DNA from: CAZTLE01 sp964614415
GTDB lineage: Bacteria; Bacteroidota; Bacteroidia; Flavobacteriales; Flavobacteriaceae
Direction of reading: 5' to 3'
Length of the DNA: 22,583 nucleotides
Assembly: GCA_964614415.1 (NCBI GenBank)
Contig: CAZTLE010000049.1
Coordinates: 1-22,583 of the forward strand
The number at the start of each line of letters is the position of its first letter. Positions within the stretch are counted from its first letter, which is position 1. Positions 1 through 9,115 of this stretch are shown piece after piece. The position numbers and the translations under genes were made by a program. The notes beneath the pieces are model-generated. The model saw nothing but the letters and a program-made list of their open reading frames with translations. It made no database searches and was not told where the DNA came from.

Positions 1-637
1 CATCCAACAAAAGACCTACGGCTTCGAAGTAGCTGTCCCATCCGTACATTTCAGTGAAACGGCCTCCGGGCACTACAAAAGGAGCACCACGCACTTCACC
101 GTCCTCTTCCCTAAGCAACAGGGAGAGGATGCCGGGTTTCGCATTGATCGATTGCACATAACCGGGTGTCACCTCCTCCGGCAAACGCACCGTTTCTATG
201 GGCAGTTCGCCCTCCAGGCTCTTGTAATAGGAAAAGGCAAGTTCGTCATGGAAGGGTACATAAACCCGCAACTCTTCGGAAACAAGGTCTTCGTTCTTAG
301 TGTCCGCTATTAGATGCTTAATCCCTGACGCGTCCATGGTCCGGGTGAGTCCTTTCCAGTAATAGTCGCGTATCATTCGTGAAACGCGATCCACCGGAGG
401 TTCCTCTATATGATCGAGATGTATCTCGGCGTATTCATTTCCTTCGGAACGAGCTATCACCAATTCCTGAAGCAGATTGGACAGATGATAGGTTCCGGAA
501 ACGGTATATGCTTTTCCATCTTCAGAAACAATCTCAAAAGCACCCGGCCCAGAATCCTCTATGGTGATCTTCTTATCGCCATCGGTATCTTCCTGCGCCA
601 GCAGGCGGGTGAGGGCGTCTTGGATATTAAGTCGCAT
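1..637 (-). CDS. Trehalase, GH37, with fungal-type neutral-trehalase Ca-binding N-terminus (5' part; runs off left edge)
   Basis: Hydrolyses alpha,alpha-trehalose to two glucoses. The 212 residues present read through to the left edge with no stop. Residues 190-203 are the GH37 signature PGGRFxExYGWDSY. There is no signal peptide, so the enzyme is probably cytoplasmic. Residues 17-28 (DTDGDKKITIED) form an EF-hand-like loop and are followed by GP and, about 15 residues later, GTYHLSNLLQEL. Loop and flanks match, from memory, the Ca-binding domain of yeast Nth1-type neutral trehalases, not the plain E. coli TreF N-terminus. The phosphorylated extension of the yeast enzyme is absent. The catalytic Asp and Glu lie beyond the window. 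The ATG at 637 overlaps the upstream permease stop (ATGCGACTTAA), suggesting translational coupling. The GH37 call is firm; activity cannot be judged from the fragment. Confidence 0.93.
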   Translation of the reverse strand, partial: MRLNIQDALTRLLAQEDTDGDKKITIEDSGPGAFEIVSEDGKAYTVSGTYHLSNLLQELVIARSEGNEYAEIHLDHIEEPPVDRVSRMIRDYYWKGLTRTMDASGIKHLIADTKNEDLVSEELRVYVPFHDELAFSYYKSLEGELPIETVRLPEEVTPGYVQSINAKPGILSLLLREEDGEVRGAPFVVPGGRFTEMYGWDSYFEAVGLLLD

Positions 638-1853
638 TGGATCGCTTTATCAGTCTACTAATTATAATCACTGTAATGATGAGCAAAATAATAGGGATAA
701 TCAAAAAGTAAAATGCGTTTACTCCACCCACTTTTTCGAACAGTATACCGACGATCCTCGATCCTAATGTTCCACCAAGTGCAGAAAAAATAATTATCAA
801 TCCACTCATAGGAGAATGCAAGCTCTTAGGCAAATGACTTAACACAGTGGAATTTAACAACGGATAAATAGGAGCGATGAAAAGACCGATTAAAGGCAGT
901 ACAAATCCCAAAAAAGGAACCATGCCTAGTGAGCCAATCTCACCGACCGCTGATTCACCCTCCAACTTCGGTAATACGCTAAGTAATATACCAATCGAAA
1001 CGAGAGAACAAACAATGATTATTGTTGACCAGGATATTTTCTTCGACGCCCAACCTGCAATAAATCTTCCCAAAGCCAGTGAGATTGCCAAAATCGAAGC
1101 CATTTGGACGCTCAGAACATCAGAAAATGAAAAGATCTTAGCATTAAAATGTGGTAGCCATGTCATAATCCCCTGTTCGATCATAACAAAGAAAAATGCC
1201 GAACAAATAAAGACCAATACAAGGGGAATTACCAGAAGTCCGAACGAGTTCTTTATATCATCCCTAAGATTACTACCCGCAGTCTCCACTGAGAAATCGG
1301 TTTTCGAAAACAACAGAAACAAAAACGACAATGCTATTAAACCACATAGCACAGGATACACCGTGAGCCAATTATCTGGATTGTCATCACTATAGAACGC
1401 AGGGAAGAGGAAATAAGCGGCAGCGATTCCCACCATAAAAAACCCTTCCACCGAACTCATTAAAGCCGAGTGTTGTCGCGGTGTTTCAGTTACAACTCCA
1501 ATCAAACTATATACTGAAAGCTTAATGAGCGCAAAACTCACACCAATCGTCAAGAATAGCATCTTTGCTGTATCAAAGCTGTTTCCAAAGTACATGGCCA
1601 GACAACCGCCAAAAACAATAAGCAGGGCCAAGAGCATTGCTCTCTTATAACCAAATCTGGGAAGAAAAGAAGCCACAACGAACGAAACAATGGCAATTGG
1701 AAGGTCTTTAAATGCCTCCAATATAGATGCCTGTTTCTCCGTCACATTATAAATATCAATAGATTGTTTAATCACGATCCCTACACTATTCAGTAAAATC
1801 GCAAAAACGAAATAGTTTATATAGATCGATAACTTTATCCCCAGATTTTTCAT
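627..1853 (-). CDS. MFS permease, probable sugar transporter (FHS/TsgA-like)
   Basis: A 408-residue inner-membrane protein with about 12 hydrophobic segments and the usual MFS length. Residues 61-73 (ASFLPRFGYKRAM) sit where MFS motif A lies between helices 2 and 3. The segment with FALIKLSVYSLIG resembles fucose-permease/TsgA-type proteins, but the substrate cannot be read from the sequence. It lies 12 bp after the GPH permease and overlaps the trehalase start by 11 bp, so it is probably co-transcribed and may carry trehalose or its products. Base composition stands out: in several 60-base blocks counted by hand GC is only about 25-48% (average in the mid-thirties), whereas blocks in the flanking permease and trehalase are mostly around 45-58%. 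That hints at a different origin from its neighbours. MFS membership is clear; the subfamily is tentative. Confidence 0.85.
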   Translation of the reverse strand: MKNLGIKLSIYINYFVFAILLNSVGIVIKQSIDIYNVTEKQASILEAFKDLPIAIVSFVVASFLPRFGYKRAMLLALLIVFGGCLAMYFGNSFDTAKMLFLTIGVSFALIKLSVYSLIGVVTETPRQHSALMSSVEGFFMVGIAAAYFLFPAFYSDDNPDNWLTVYPVLCGLIALSFLFLLFSKTDFSVETAGSNLRDDIKNSFGLLVIPLVLVFICSAFFFVMIEQGIMTWLPHFNAKIFSFSDVLSVQMASILAISLALGRFIAGWASKKISWSTIIIVCSLVSIGILLSVLPKLEGESAVGEIGSLGMVPFLGFVLPLIGLFIAPIYPLLNSTVLSHLPKSLHSPMSGLIIIFSALGGTLGSRIVGILFEKVGGVNAFYFLIIPIILLIITVIIISRLIKRSNAT

Positions 1854-1865
1854 ATGGTGGTTATT

Positions 1866-3509
1866 TTATTCAGCGAGTTTCTTAAGCCTCATTGCCAGGA
1901 ATGCAGCGATCATAAAGAACACACCACCAAATAAAATCGCATTAACTGCATTGTTACCAAGGAAATTTCTGATGATCGGACCAAAGCTCACGGTTTGAAT
2001 GAGCATAGGGATTACAATCATCATATTTACAATACCCATATACACCCCGCGTCGTTCTTCCGGAATGATCTTGGATACCATGGAATATGGAATTCCCATC
2101 ATGGCCGCCCATCCGATTCCGAAGAATACCATAGGAACGATGAGTAAATATTCGTTCTGGATATACGGCATGGAAAGCATGGCAAAGGCCGTTAGGAAAA
2201 GGCTCACTACGTACACCCACTTGGAACTATACTTTTTGGCAAACGGAACCAGTGCCAGGGCGACAAACATCGTGACGAGGTTATACGTTCCATTCATGAG
2301 CCCGGTTTGTGCCAGCGCCTCCCCATAAAGCACCTGAATGTCCTGAGCGAAGGTCATATCGGCCGCCGGTATCTCGGCCCCGGTCTCACACATTTCCTTT
2401 ATTCCACTATAACGTTCATCATCTTCCAGGGATATTCCGTACAAACTGGTTCGCAGCATAGGGGTAATGAACTGCCAATAACAGAAGAGTGCGTACCACT
2501 GGAAGAAATAAATACCGGCCAGCTTCCACATCATCTTCGGCATGTCACCAATAGCCTCGGCTGATTCTATAAATGGACTTAGCAGGTCGCCAATTCTCTT
2601 GACGAAAGGAATATCCGGCCTGCGTTTAATAAGGCGATATAAATAGTACAACCAGCCAAAGGCGATCAATAATATTACGATCACCAGAAGGTTGATATTC
2701 TCAAATAAATACGGGAATATATATCCAAAACCAAATCCAGCGGCGGTGGGTACAGACAGCACCACGAACAATACGCTTATTATCTGAATAAAGGGCGAAG
2801 GCTTGTCTTTATTGTACTCATTGAGTTCTGCCAGTTCTTCATCTGAAGGAGGAATCTCCGGTGTTTTCCACACGGACCACAGAATGGTTCCCAGCGAGGC
2901 AATCGCACCCAGGAAGAACGAGTAATAGACCCATTTCGGGATCGCAGTAGCGGCAGTTTCACCCTCGACACTACATATAGCAGCTGTTTCTTCAACGGGC
3001 ACTGAGAACCAATCCTGGAACAGGAAAAGCGAGAAATTGGCAATCGTGATCCCGGCTCCCACGAACAGACTCTGCATCTGATAACCGAACGTAAGTTGCT
3101 CATCCGGCAGTTTGTCTCCAACAAAAGCCCGATATGGCTCCATGGCAGTATTGTTGGCAGCATCGAGCAACCAAAGTAATCCTACGGCAAACCACAGATG
3201 TGGACTAAAGGGAAACGCTAACAAACAGATACTGGCTGCAATGGCTCCAATGAGGAAAAACGGCTTCCTACGACCACCCCATTTGGGAATCCAGGTCTTA
3301 TCCGAGATCGCTCCTATGAGAGGTTGAATAAGCAATCCGGTAACCGGTCCTGCCAGATTCAGCAAAGGTAATTCGTCATGATGTGCCCCCAGATAAGAGA
3401 AGATAGGGTTTACAGCGGTTTGCTGCAATCCAAAACTGAATTGGATCCCGAAGAATCCCACATTCATGTTCCAGATCTGCCAGAACGAGAGTCTAGGTTT
3501 TTTTAGCAT
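1866..3509 (-). CDS. GPH/SLC45-type sugar:cation symporter (MFS)
   Basis: A 547-residue inner-membrane transporter. Residues 66-85 hold the loop GAISDKTWIPKWGGRRKPFF, and residues 114-132 hold LLDAANNTAMEPYRAFVGD. Both are typical of the sucrose/maltose (SUC, SLC45, GPH) branch of the MFS. Two hydrophilic insertions, around residues 180-300 and 345-400, explain its length above the usual 400-450. It likely imports a disaccharide with H+ or Na+. Lying upstream of an MFS permease and a trehalase, trehalose is a reasonable substrate, but sucrose or maltose cannot be excluded. A 104-bp gap precedes it, so this three-gene unit may have its own promoter in addition to read-through. The start is the ATG at 3509, followed directly by the first amphipathic/TM segment. 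Confidence 0.88.
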   Translation of the reverse strand: MLKKPRLSFWQIWNMNVGFFGIQFSFGLQQTAVNPIFSYLGAHHDELPLLNLAGPVTGLLIQPLIGAISDKTWIPKWGGRRKPFFLIGAIAASICLLAFPFSPHLWFAVGLLWLLDAANNTAMEPYRAFVGDKLPDEQLTFGYQMQSLFVGAGITIANFSLFLFQDWFSVPVEETAAICSVEGETAATAIPKWVYYSFFLGAIASLGTILWSVWKTPEIPPSDEELAELNEYNKDKPSPFIQIISVLFVVLSVPTAAGFGFGYIFPYLFENINLLVIVILLIAFGWLYYLYRLIKRRPDIPFVKRIGDLLSPFIESAEAIGDMPKMMWKLAGIYFFQWYALFCYWQFITPMLRTSLYGISLEDDERYSGIKEMCETGAEIPAADMTFAQDIQVLYGEALAQTGLMNGTYNLVTMFVALALVPFAKKYSSKWVYVVSLFLTAFAMLSMPYIQNEYLLIVPMVFFGIGWAAMMGIPYSMVSKIIPEERRGVYMGIVNMMIVIPMLIQTVSFGPIIRNFLGNNAVNAILFGGVFFMIAAFLAMRLKKLAE

Positions 3510-3550
3510 CTGTAGTTAGTTTAGTTTCATATGTATATCGTAAGGTGAAG

Positions 3551-3577
3551 GAAATATACCATAGAACTTCTAAACAA
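3551..3577 (-). promoter_or_regulatory. Possible Bacteroidota-type promoter for the permease-permease-trehalase unit
   Basis: In the 104-bp gap upstream of the GPH permease, the minus strand reads TATATTTC at 3558-3551, seven of eight matches to the Bacteroidota -7 consensus TAnnTTTG. A TTG at 3577-3575 lies 16 bp upstream, slightly short of the usual -33 spacing. The rest of the gap is A/T-rich, with no clear hairpin. This is a weak pattern match in an A/T-rich stretch. Confidence 0.25.
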
Positions 3578-3613
3578 CTAAACCTCTAATATAGTTTCTT
3601 TTGATGGATTCTC

Positions 3614-4507
3614 TTATTCTTTTATCGGCATATACACATCGGTGCGCCATTCTTCCTCATTTCCACCCATTTGCGGATTGTTGAAAAAGACCTCCAGAGG
3701 TTCCGGGACGATCTCAATGTTGTTTCGCTCGGCATATTCCTGTAGCGCATACCAGGCGCGATCCGAGGTGATGTAATTGCCATTATACGTAGCTTTTAGA
3801 GCCTTTTTCGCATAGCGCTTTCCATACTTTACATTGGGATGTTGTGGCAAGTTCTCCGAACGGAGTATCGGAAAACAGAAATTGTATTCGATGCTGTCAG
3901 TCTCCTGATCCCACTTCAGCACTTCGATAAAAGGACTCCCTTTTTGAGTTACTCCGTTTCGCAGCATCAAGCCGGTCACGAAATTGAAATTCTTCATCAT
4001 CCCACCTGCCTTGTGAGATTGAAGTCCCTTCTCAGTGACATAGGCGTAATAAGTTTCCGGAGTTTCGGCTTCGCCGTCGATCGTCACTTTGGTTTTCTCC
4101 AAATGAGTTGTCATCACTTCGAAAAACTCGCTGCCACTTGCTTTGGCACGTGCTACAAATCCGCTACCACCGGTTATCACAGACCAACGATTAGCGAGGG
4201 AATTGGCTTCATCCCGTACGCGCATCCGTACCTTTACGACAGAGTCATTTTCCTTGGTCATATACCATCGGTAGACATGGGTGGAATCTCCGAATTGTCG
4301 TACCTGCTCCAGGGAACCGAGCGATTCCTGCGTCAGGGATTTTCCATCTTCAAGAGATGTATGCCACAGTTTTAGTGTTTGATTCACCGCTCCAACACTG
4401 GTCTTCACCTTGAAGTTCACCGTATAATCAGACGGATTCACGAAAAAATACCATCCCGTGGCAACCACCAGTAAAGCAACAAGGACAATCCCGATTCTCT
4501 TCTTCAT
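3614..4507 (-). CDS. Membrane-anchored GyrI-like/effector-binding-domain protein
   Basis: 297 residues. Residues 5-23 form a single hydrophobic segment after MKKR, an uncleaved anchor or signal without a lipobox. The middle (about 30-150) is a beta-rich region of the sort often called SRPBCC-like. The C-terminal half (about 150-297), with YGKRYAKKALKATYNGNY, a YALQEYAERNNIEI helix and the ending WRTDVYMPI, resembles the small-ligand-binding AraC-effector/GyrI fold. There is no DNA-binding domain. Known family members bind small hydrophobic or cationic compounds; the ligand here is unknown. It lies 13 bp after the haloperoxidase-like gene, so it may act on the same chemistry in the envelope. 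The fold call is moderately sure; function is not assigned. Confidence 0.72.
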   Translation of the reverse strand: MKKRIGIVLVALLVVATGWYFFVNPSDYTVNFKVKTSVGAVNQTLKLWHTSLEDGKSLTQESLGSLEQVRQFGDSTHVYRWYMTKENDSVVKVRMRVRDEANSLANRWSVITGGSGFVARAKASGSEFFEVMTTHLEKTKVTIDGEAETPETYYAYVTEKGLQSHKAGGMMKNFNFVTGLMLRNGVTQKGSPFIEVLKWDQETDSIEYNFCFPILRSENLPQHPNVKYGKRYAKKALKATYNGNYITSDRAWYALQEYAERNNIEIVPEPLEVFFNNPQMGGNEEEWRTDVYMPIKE

Positions 4508-4520
4508 AGGTCGACGATCG

Positions 4521-5870
4521 TTACTTTTTCATTTCTAGCTTGGACGCTACGAATTGTCCCAGCAATTTCCCCTGATCCAGTCCATTGTCTATGGCAGCAC
4601 GGTAATGTATTCCGCCATACAAACGGCTTATAGCAGCTTCCTGAGCTGCCAGGCGGAAGGACTTAAAATTCCTGATAGGAAGGCCGTAAGGCACTTCGGT
4701 ATCGTCATTGAATGAAAAGTTATCACCGAAAATACTGGTAAGTACCTCCGAAGCTGCTCCCGATACCACTGAGTGCCCACTTACGTATTCCGGAAAGGGT
4801 GGTGTTTGAAGAATAGGTTGCCAGCTGTCATCAATATGGTCATTGATCAATGTTTCCGGGCGTACAAGGTTGCTTCGGTATTTTTCATCCCAGCAGCTAA
4901 TAAAGGCATCGGCGATGGCCAAAGAAGTCTTTGTATAGGCATGCATGGTCTCCATCACATCATTCTGCGCTTTTCGGGAAGCTATCTTCGTAATACCGAT
5001 CCAATGGGCTCCGGGTGTTATTTTTTTAGTGGCGAACATAAGGTGTCCACGGGTCACCGAAACATACGGATTACAGTCCCAGAACTGGGCGATCTCAATT
5101 TCTTCGGAATCATCCCCGTTCTCTGTGATTTGCTGACTCACGGCATAGACCTCTTCCAACTCCTTGTAGAAAGGGCTGCTTTTTTCCATGGAAAACTCAG
5201 GCGGCGCTACGGGTTTGAATTGTGCGGCAGAATCGATCACAAAGGGTCTGATCTTATTCCAGTGCGGTTCGATCCCATCCATATAGGCGGGTGGTGTTGG
5301 TTGCCATCGGGAAGGGTCGTCCGTATTCACCGTAAACTTGGGCATGGTGCGGGTCTGCTTGTAATTGTCACCGTCCAACCAGCCGGCAATATGCTCAGCC
5401 ACAACAAGACCGTAGTCTTTGGACTTTTGGAATTGCTCGGGGTTCGTATTCTCCCAGATTCCGTACAGGCTATCCCGATACGAGGCAATTTTCTCTTCTG
5501 AAAAGATAAGACGCCTACTCACATCCATATGTGCAATTAAGGCCGCCAGTTCACGATTGAGGTTGGTAGTGTCGGCAGGACTGGGAATTGAACGCAAATC
5601 CGTTAACTGCCCTTGCAGACTCTCAAAAGTATCGCTCCCCGCAGCCAGTATTTCATAGGCAGCCACATTAGGATAGGCATAGATACGACTGGCCACTGGT
5701 GGGGAAAAGATATCGTGTATCATTACCTCGGTAACCTTATCCACCGATTGGTGGAAGTCGTCCGGAGTAATTTCAATAGACTCGGGTGTGGTCGTTTGCT
5801 GGCATGAACTCAACGCAGCAAGTCCTAATGCTACTATCATACCCACTTTCATAGTCTCCATCACTTTCAT
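4521..5870 (-). CDS. Vanadium-dependent haloperoxidase/PAP2-family lipoprotein
   Basis: 449 residues with a lipobox ending in LSSC (Cys23), so it is exported and lipidated. All vanadate/phosphate-site motifs are present with canonical spacing: KX6RP (Lys330, Arg337, Pro338), SGH (Ser364, Gly365, His366; preceded by Val instead of the common Pro) and SRX5H (Arg416, His422). These correspond to Lys353, Arg360, Ser402-Gly403-His404, Arg490 and His496 of the Curvularia chloroperoxidase. Family members oxidise halides with H2O2; related PAP2 enzymes are phosphatases, and sequence alone does not separate the two. The ATG overlaps the stop of the upstream VCBS lipoprotein by 4 bp (ATGA), so translation is probably coupled. 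An internal Met7 is an alternative start and would leave a more ordinary signal peptide. Confidence 0.9.
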   Translation of the reverse strand: MKVMETMKVGMIVALGLAALSSCQQTTTPESIEITPDDFHQSVDKVTEVMIHDIFSPPVASRIYAYPNVAAYEILAAGSDTFESLQGQLTDLRSIPSPADTTNLNRELAALIAHMDVSRRLIFSEEKIASYRDSLYGIWENTNPEQFQKSKDYGLVVAEHIAGWLDGDNYKQTRTMPKFTVNTDDPSRWQPTPPAYMDGIEPHWNKIRPFVIDSAAQFKPVAPPEFSMEKSSPFYKELEEVYAVSQQITENGDDSEEIEIAQFWDCNPYVSVTRGHLMFATKKITPGAHWIGITKIASRKAQNDVMETMHAYTKTSLAIADAFISCWDEKYRSNLVRPETLINDHIDDSWQPILQTPPFPEYVSGHSVVSGAASEVLTSIFGDNFSFNDDTEVPYGLPIRNFKSFRLAAQEAAISRLYGGIHYRAAIDNGLDQGKLLGQFVASKLEMKK

Positions 5871-8800
5871 TTCTTTAGCAGTTTGTAGAGTTGTACTTTA
5901 TCATTATTAAGAGTAACCAGGAGGTGCGGCTCTCCGCCAAGCATCATGACATTGATATGCCTCGCAGAACGTTGATCCAATTGTAAACCGATTCGGTGCC
6001 CCGGTATGAAATTCGTTTCGTCCTCTATCAGTGCACCGGAAAAAGTTCCCAATCTGCCATGATACGGTTTCACTCCAAAGTAATTACCGGCTGCCAGGGC
6101 CTCAAGATCGCCATCATTGTCAAAATCGTAGGTGCAGAACGAGGTAACCGGTGCCAGTTGAAGGTCCGCTCCAAAAGGAACGAAAACAAACCGTCCTCCA
6201 TCGTTCTTCAGATAGCCCGAAGCCAGCGTATCTACCTCCAAAACAGCCATTTGCGATAGCTGTTCTTTCTCAAATATATCCTTAATTTCCTTCCCGGCAA
6301 AATCCCGGTATGCCGTGAATTTCTTCTTCAGAGAAACAAGCTGTGATGTAAGATCGTCAAAGCTTACAATGGGGTAATACTTGCCATTTTTGGCAGTGGC
6401 CACAACGGTCTCAGTTTGTCCGTTCCCATCAAAATCTCCATAGTACATCCGAAGAGGCTCATCCTCACTGGCAATGAATTTACTGTTCAAACCCCAATTG
6501 CCCAGAAGATAGTCTGTGTCGCCATCCTTATCAATGTCAAAAGGTTGAACTTGTTGCCACAGACCTCGAAGTCGATCAGGAAATAGCTCCATGGGCCGCA
6601 GTTCACCATTTGTGTTTTTCAGCACTCTGGGAGCCATCCACTCTCCCACTACCATCAGGTCGGCAGCACCATCACCATCTACATCGTTCCAAATGTCATC
6701 TGTGATCATTCCCAACTGGGCGGGCGCATTATCCGTATCAATTTTGAAAGTACCATCTTCATTTTTCAGAAAATACGAAGTAGGAACAGCGCCAAAATCA
6801 TTGGTAATTGCCTGATTCCCGACAAACAGATCCAAATCACCGTCACCATCATAGTCGTAAGGAGCCACAACTGAGGTATTCGTAAACACATCTTCCTGAA
6901 GCACTTCGGTGCCCAAACTATCGATAAGCGTAATCACCCTATCCTGAAGCGGCGGTACGTCTTTGTAAAAGTCACCTCCGCCCGTGCCTACATATAACTC
7001 GGCAGCACCGTCACCATTAAAATCAGATATAACGGCCGACACATCTTCGGCGGTGTTTCGTTCTTGCCAAAATGTGCTTTGAGATTCCGTAAAAGTGGTA
7101 TCGCTTTGATAGAACACGCGGGATTCCCTGAACTTTGAACTTCCAAAGAATATATCATCCAGACCATCTCCATTGAGATCACCAACCGCTGTTGCCGGGC
7201 CGCGATCGGAGATTTGATACGGGATTAGTTTTTGTCTGTTAAAGTCAATATACGGGTCTTCTTCATGCACAAAAGTAAGCCCCCAATCTTCGGAAACCTC
7301 TTTAAACAAAGGTGTTATTGTACTATCAGTATTAGTGGCCTCAACTGCTCCGGACGGATTGTACTCAATGGTAATTTGCTGATTGACACCCACATTGGTG
7401 AGCATCTGTGTCTTTTGATCCGGCCAGACCACGCGAATAGAATCGGCAGTTTCCGCTGTACCATATCCAAAATGAATGATGGGCTGGGACGAAGCCTGAA
7501 AGCCTCGAACTGTGTACAGTTCTTTGAATTGTTGAACACCGTTGTGATAGGAATATACCTTGGTTCCAATACCTAATGGATTTGCTCCTTTGTACGTAAA
7601 TCGCAATGTGATTGCATTGGCTCCGTCATTAGTAGTGTTCCGGTACAAGGTGGGCGGTCTGTTCAGATTGTTCGAAATGAGGTCCAAATCCCCATCATTA
7701 TCGAAATCGGCCCAGGCAGTTGCTCCTGAAACGACCGCGTCTTCAGGTATCCATTGTTTAGATCTGTCTTCAAAAGCGAGATCGCCCTTCCCCTGGAACA
7801 CGTAATTAGGTGTAACTCCCGAGGGCATCATATCAAGTGCACTCTGATCGACGAGTTTCGTATTGCTGATCTTTTTCTGAATTTGCTCACTGGATACAAA
7901 CTTGATATAATCAAGGTCATTAGGGCGCTTGGGAATACCGTTGGAAACAAAAATATCCTGTTCGCCATCCTGATCGTAGTCTGCAAACAGGGCACTCCAA
8001 CTCCAATCGGTCGCCGCAACACCGCTCATAAGAGCCGTCTCGGTGAAGGTTGTTCCCGGTCGATTCACATACAGCATGTTACGGGTAAACTGATAGTGAT
8101 ACCCGTACCGTTCCGTACGCAGTTTTTGTGTCTGAATGTTATCATCTCCTTCAGAAGATTTCAACACAACCTCATCTTCGGGAAGCATATCCAGTGAAAG
8201 CAGGTCGGGCCAGCCATCGTGATTGATGTCGGCCACGTCATTCCCCATAGAAAAGCGGGATGTATGTCCGAAATATTCTTTTAGAGATTCGGAAAAAGTT
8301 CCGTCCCCGTTGTTCAAATAGTAGTAGTCATCTTCATGGAAGTCATTACCCACGTAAATGTCAGGCCAGCCATCCTGGTTGAAGTCGGACACAGCAATGC
8401 CCAGTCCATAGCCATTTACACCCCCGTAGATTCCGGCTTCCTCGCTAACATCAGTAAAAGTTCCGTTATCATTCCGCAACAGTCGGTCACCCGTCTCATA
8501 GTTCCGTTTCTCCCGCAGATTCGCATATCCGAAGGATTCCTGCGTATGGATGGCGTGATTCAACAGGTAGATATCCAAATCTCCATCACCGTCATAATCC
8601 AAAAACGCTGCTGATGAGCTATACGTATCCTGATCGAGTCCGTAAGCAGCGGACTGCTCGGTAAAAGTGAGATCGCCGTTATTAATGAAAAGCTCGTTGT
8701 GGCCATCGAAACCATTCGTTCCAACAACAGCACAGACGTAGATATCCAGCAGCCCGTCGCCATTTACATCGCCCATCACAGCCCCTGTATTCCAGGTACT

Positions 8801-9115
8801 GTTTCCGGCAACTCCGGCGGTTTCGGTAATATCCTCGAAGGTAAAATCCCCCTTGTTCAGATAGAGTGCATTTTTCACCTGATTTCCGGAAAGGTAAATA
8901 TCGGGAAGACCGTCATTGTTAATATCTCCCACAGACACACCACCTCCATTGTAGAAGTACAGGTAGTCCAAAATATTCAGGTCATCCGATTCGGTAAGTT
9001 CGTTTACAAAGGTGATTCCAGTTTCTTCCGGTGCCGGAGTTTGGAACAAGGTATTTTCCGTACATGCTGTAAGTACGGCTATAAGCAATATGTAGCAAAA
9101 GCCTTTTTTAATCAT
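5867..9115 (-). CDS. Twin FG-GAP/VCBS propeller lipoprotein with central ASPIC/UnbV domain (paralogue 3 of 3)
   Basis: 1082 residues from the ATG at 9115. A TTG nine bases upstream keeps the frame open, but the ATG begins a clean lipoprotein signal (MIKKGFC...LTAC, Cys18) and overlaps the previous stop in ATGATTAA. Seven DxDxDG Ca-binding loops (DINNDG, DVNGDG, DYDGDG, DFNQDG, DINHDG, DYDQDG, DFDNDG) lie between about residues 65 and 480. An ASPIC/UnbV domain follows at about 505-570 (GIGTKVYSY, RGFQASSQP, IRVVWPD). Seven more loops lie between about 640 and 1005. A charged helical insert (LVSLKKKF...YRDFAGKEIKDIF) sits between loops 13 and 14. The family is called CRTAC1-like or VCBS-repeat protein; its biochemical role is not established. 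It is probably envelope- or surface-located and coupled to the downstream haloperoxidase-like gene. Confidence 0.9.
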   Translation of the reverse strand: MIKKGFCYILLIAVLTACTENTLFQTPAPEETGITFVNELTESDDLNILDYLYFYNGGGVSVGDINNDGLPDIYLSGNQVKNALYLNKGDFTFEDITETAGVAGNSTWNTGAVMGDVNGDGLLDIYVCAVVGTNGFDGHNELFINNGDLTFTEQSAAYGLDQDTYSSSAAFLDYDGDGDLDIYLLNHAIHTQESFGYANLREKRNYETGDRLLRNDNGTFTDVSEEAGIYGGVNGYGLGIAVSDFNQDGWPDIYVGNDFHEDDYYYLNNGDGTFSESLKEYFGHTSRFSMGNDVADINHDGWPDLLSLDMLPEDEVVLKSSEGDDNIQTQKLRTERYGYHYQFTRNMLYVNRPGTTFTETALMSGVAATDWSWSALFADYDQDGEQDIFVSNGIPKRPNDLDYIKFVSSEQIQKKISNTKLVDQSALDMMPSGVTPNYVFQGKGDLAFEDRSKQWIPEDAVVSGATAWADFDNDGDLDLISNNLNRPPTLYRNTTNDGANAITLRFTYKGANPLGIGTKVYSYHNGVQQFKELYTVRGFQASSQPIIHFGYGTAETADSIRVVWPDQKTQMLTNVGVNQQITIEYNPSGAVEATNTDSTITPLFKEVSEDWGLTFVHEEDPYIDFNRQKLIPYQISDRGPATAVGDLNGDGLDDIFFGSSKFRESRVFYQSDTTFTESQSTFWQERNTAEDVSAVISDFNGDGAAELYVGTGGGDFYKDVPPLQDRVITLIDSLGTEVLQEDVFTNTSVVAPYDYDGDGDLDLFVGNQAITNDFGAVPTSYFLKNEDGTFKIDTDNAPAQLGMITDDIWNDVDGDGAADLMVVGEWMAPRVLKNTNGELRPMELFPDRLRGLWQQVQPFDIDKDGDTDYLLGNWGLNSKFIASEDEPLRMYYGDFDGNGQTETVVATAKNGKYYPIVSFDDLTSQLVSLKKKFTAYRDFAGKEIKDIFEKEQLSQMAVLEVDTLASGYLKNDGGRFVFVPFGADLQLAPVTSFCTYDFDNDGDLEALAAGNYFGVKPYHGRLGTFSGALIEDETNFIPGHRIGLQLDQRSARHINVMMLGGEPHLLVTLNNDKVQLYKLLKK

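Noticed and set aside
553..588. Dockerin-like reading of the DTDGDKKITIED loop in the trehalase
   Set aside because: There is only one loop, no duplicated dockerin segment and no secretion signal; the flanking sequence fits the neutral-trehalase Ca-binding domain.
3510..3613. Terminator or operator in the 104-bp gap upstream of the GPH permease
   Set aside because: No stable inverted repeat and no CG-centred palindrome could be found there.
4773..5501. 242-codon open frame on the plus strand
   Set aside because: It lies wholly antisense to the haloperoxidase-like gene, has no recognisable domain and has no promoter context.
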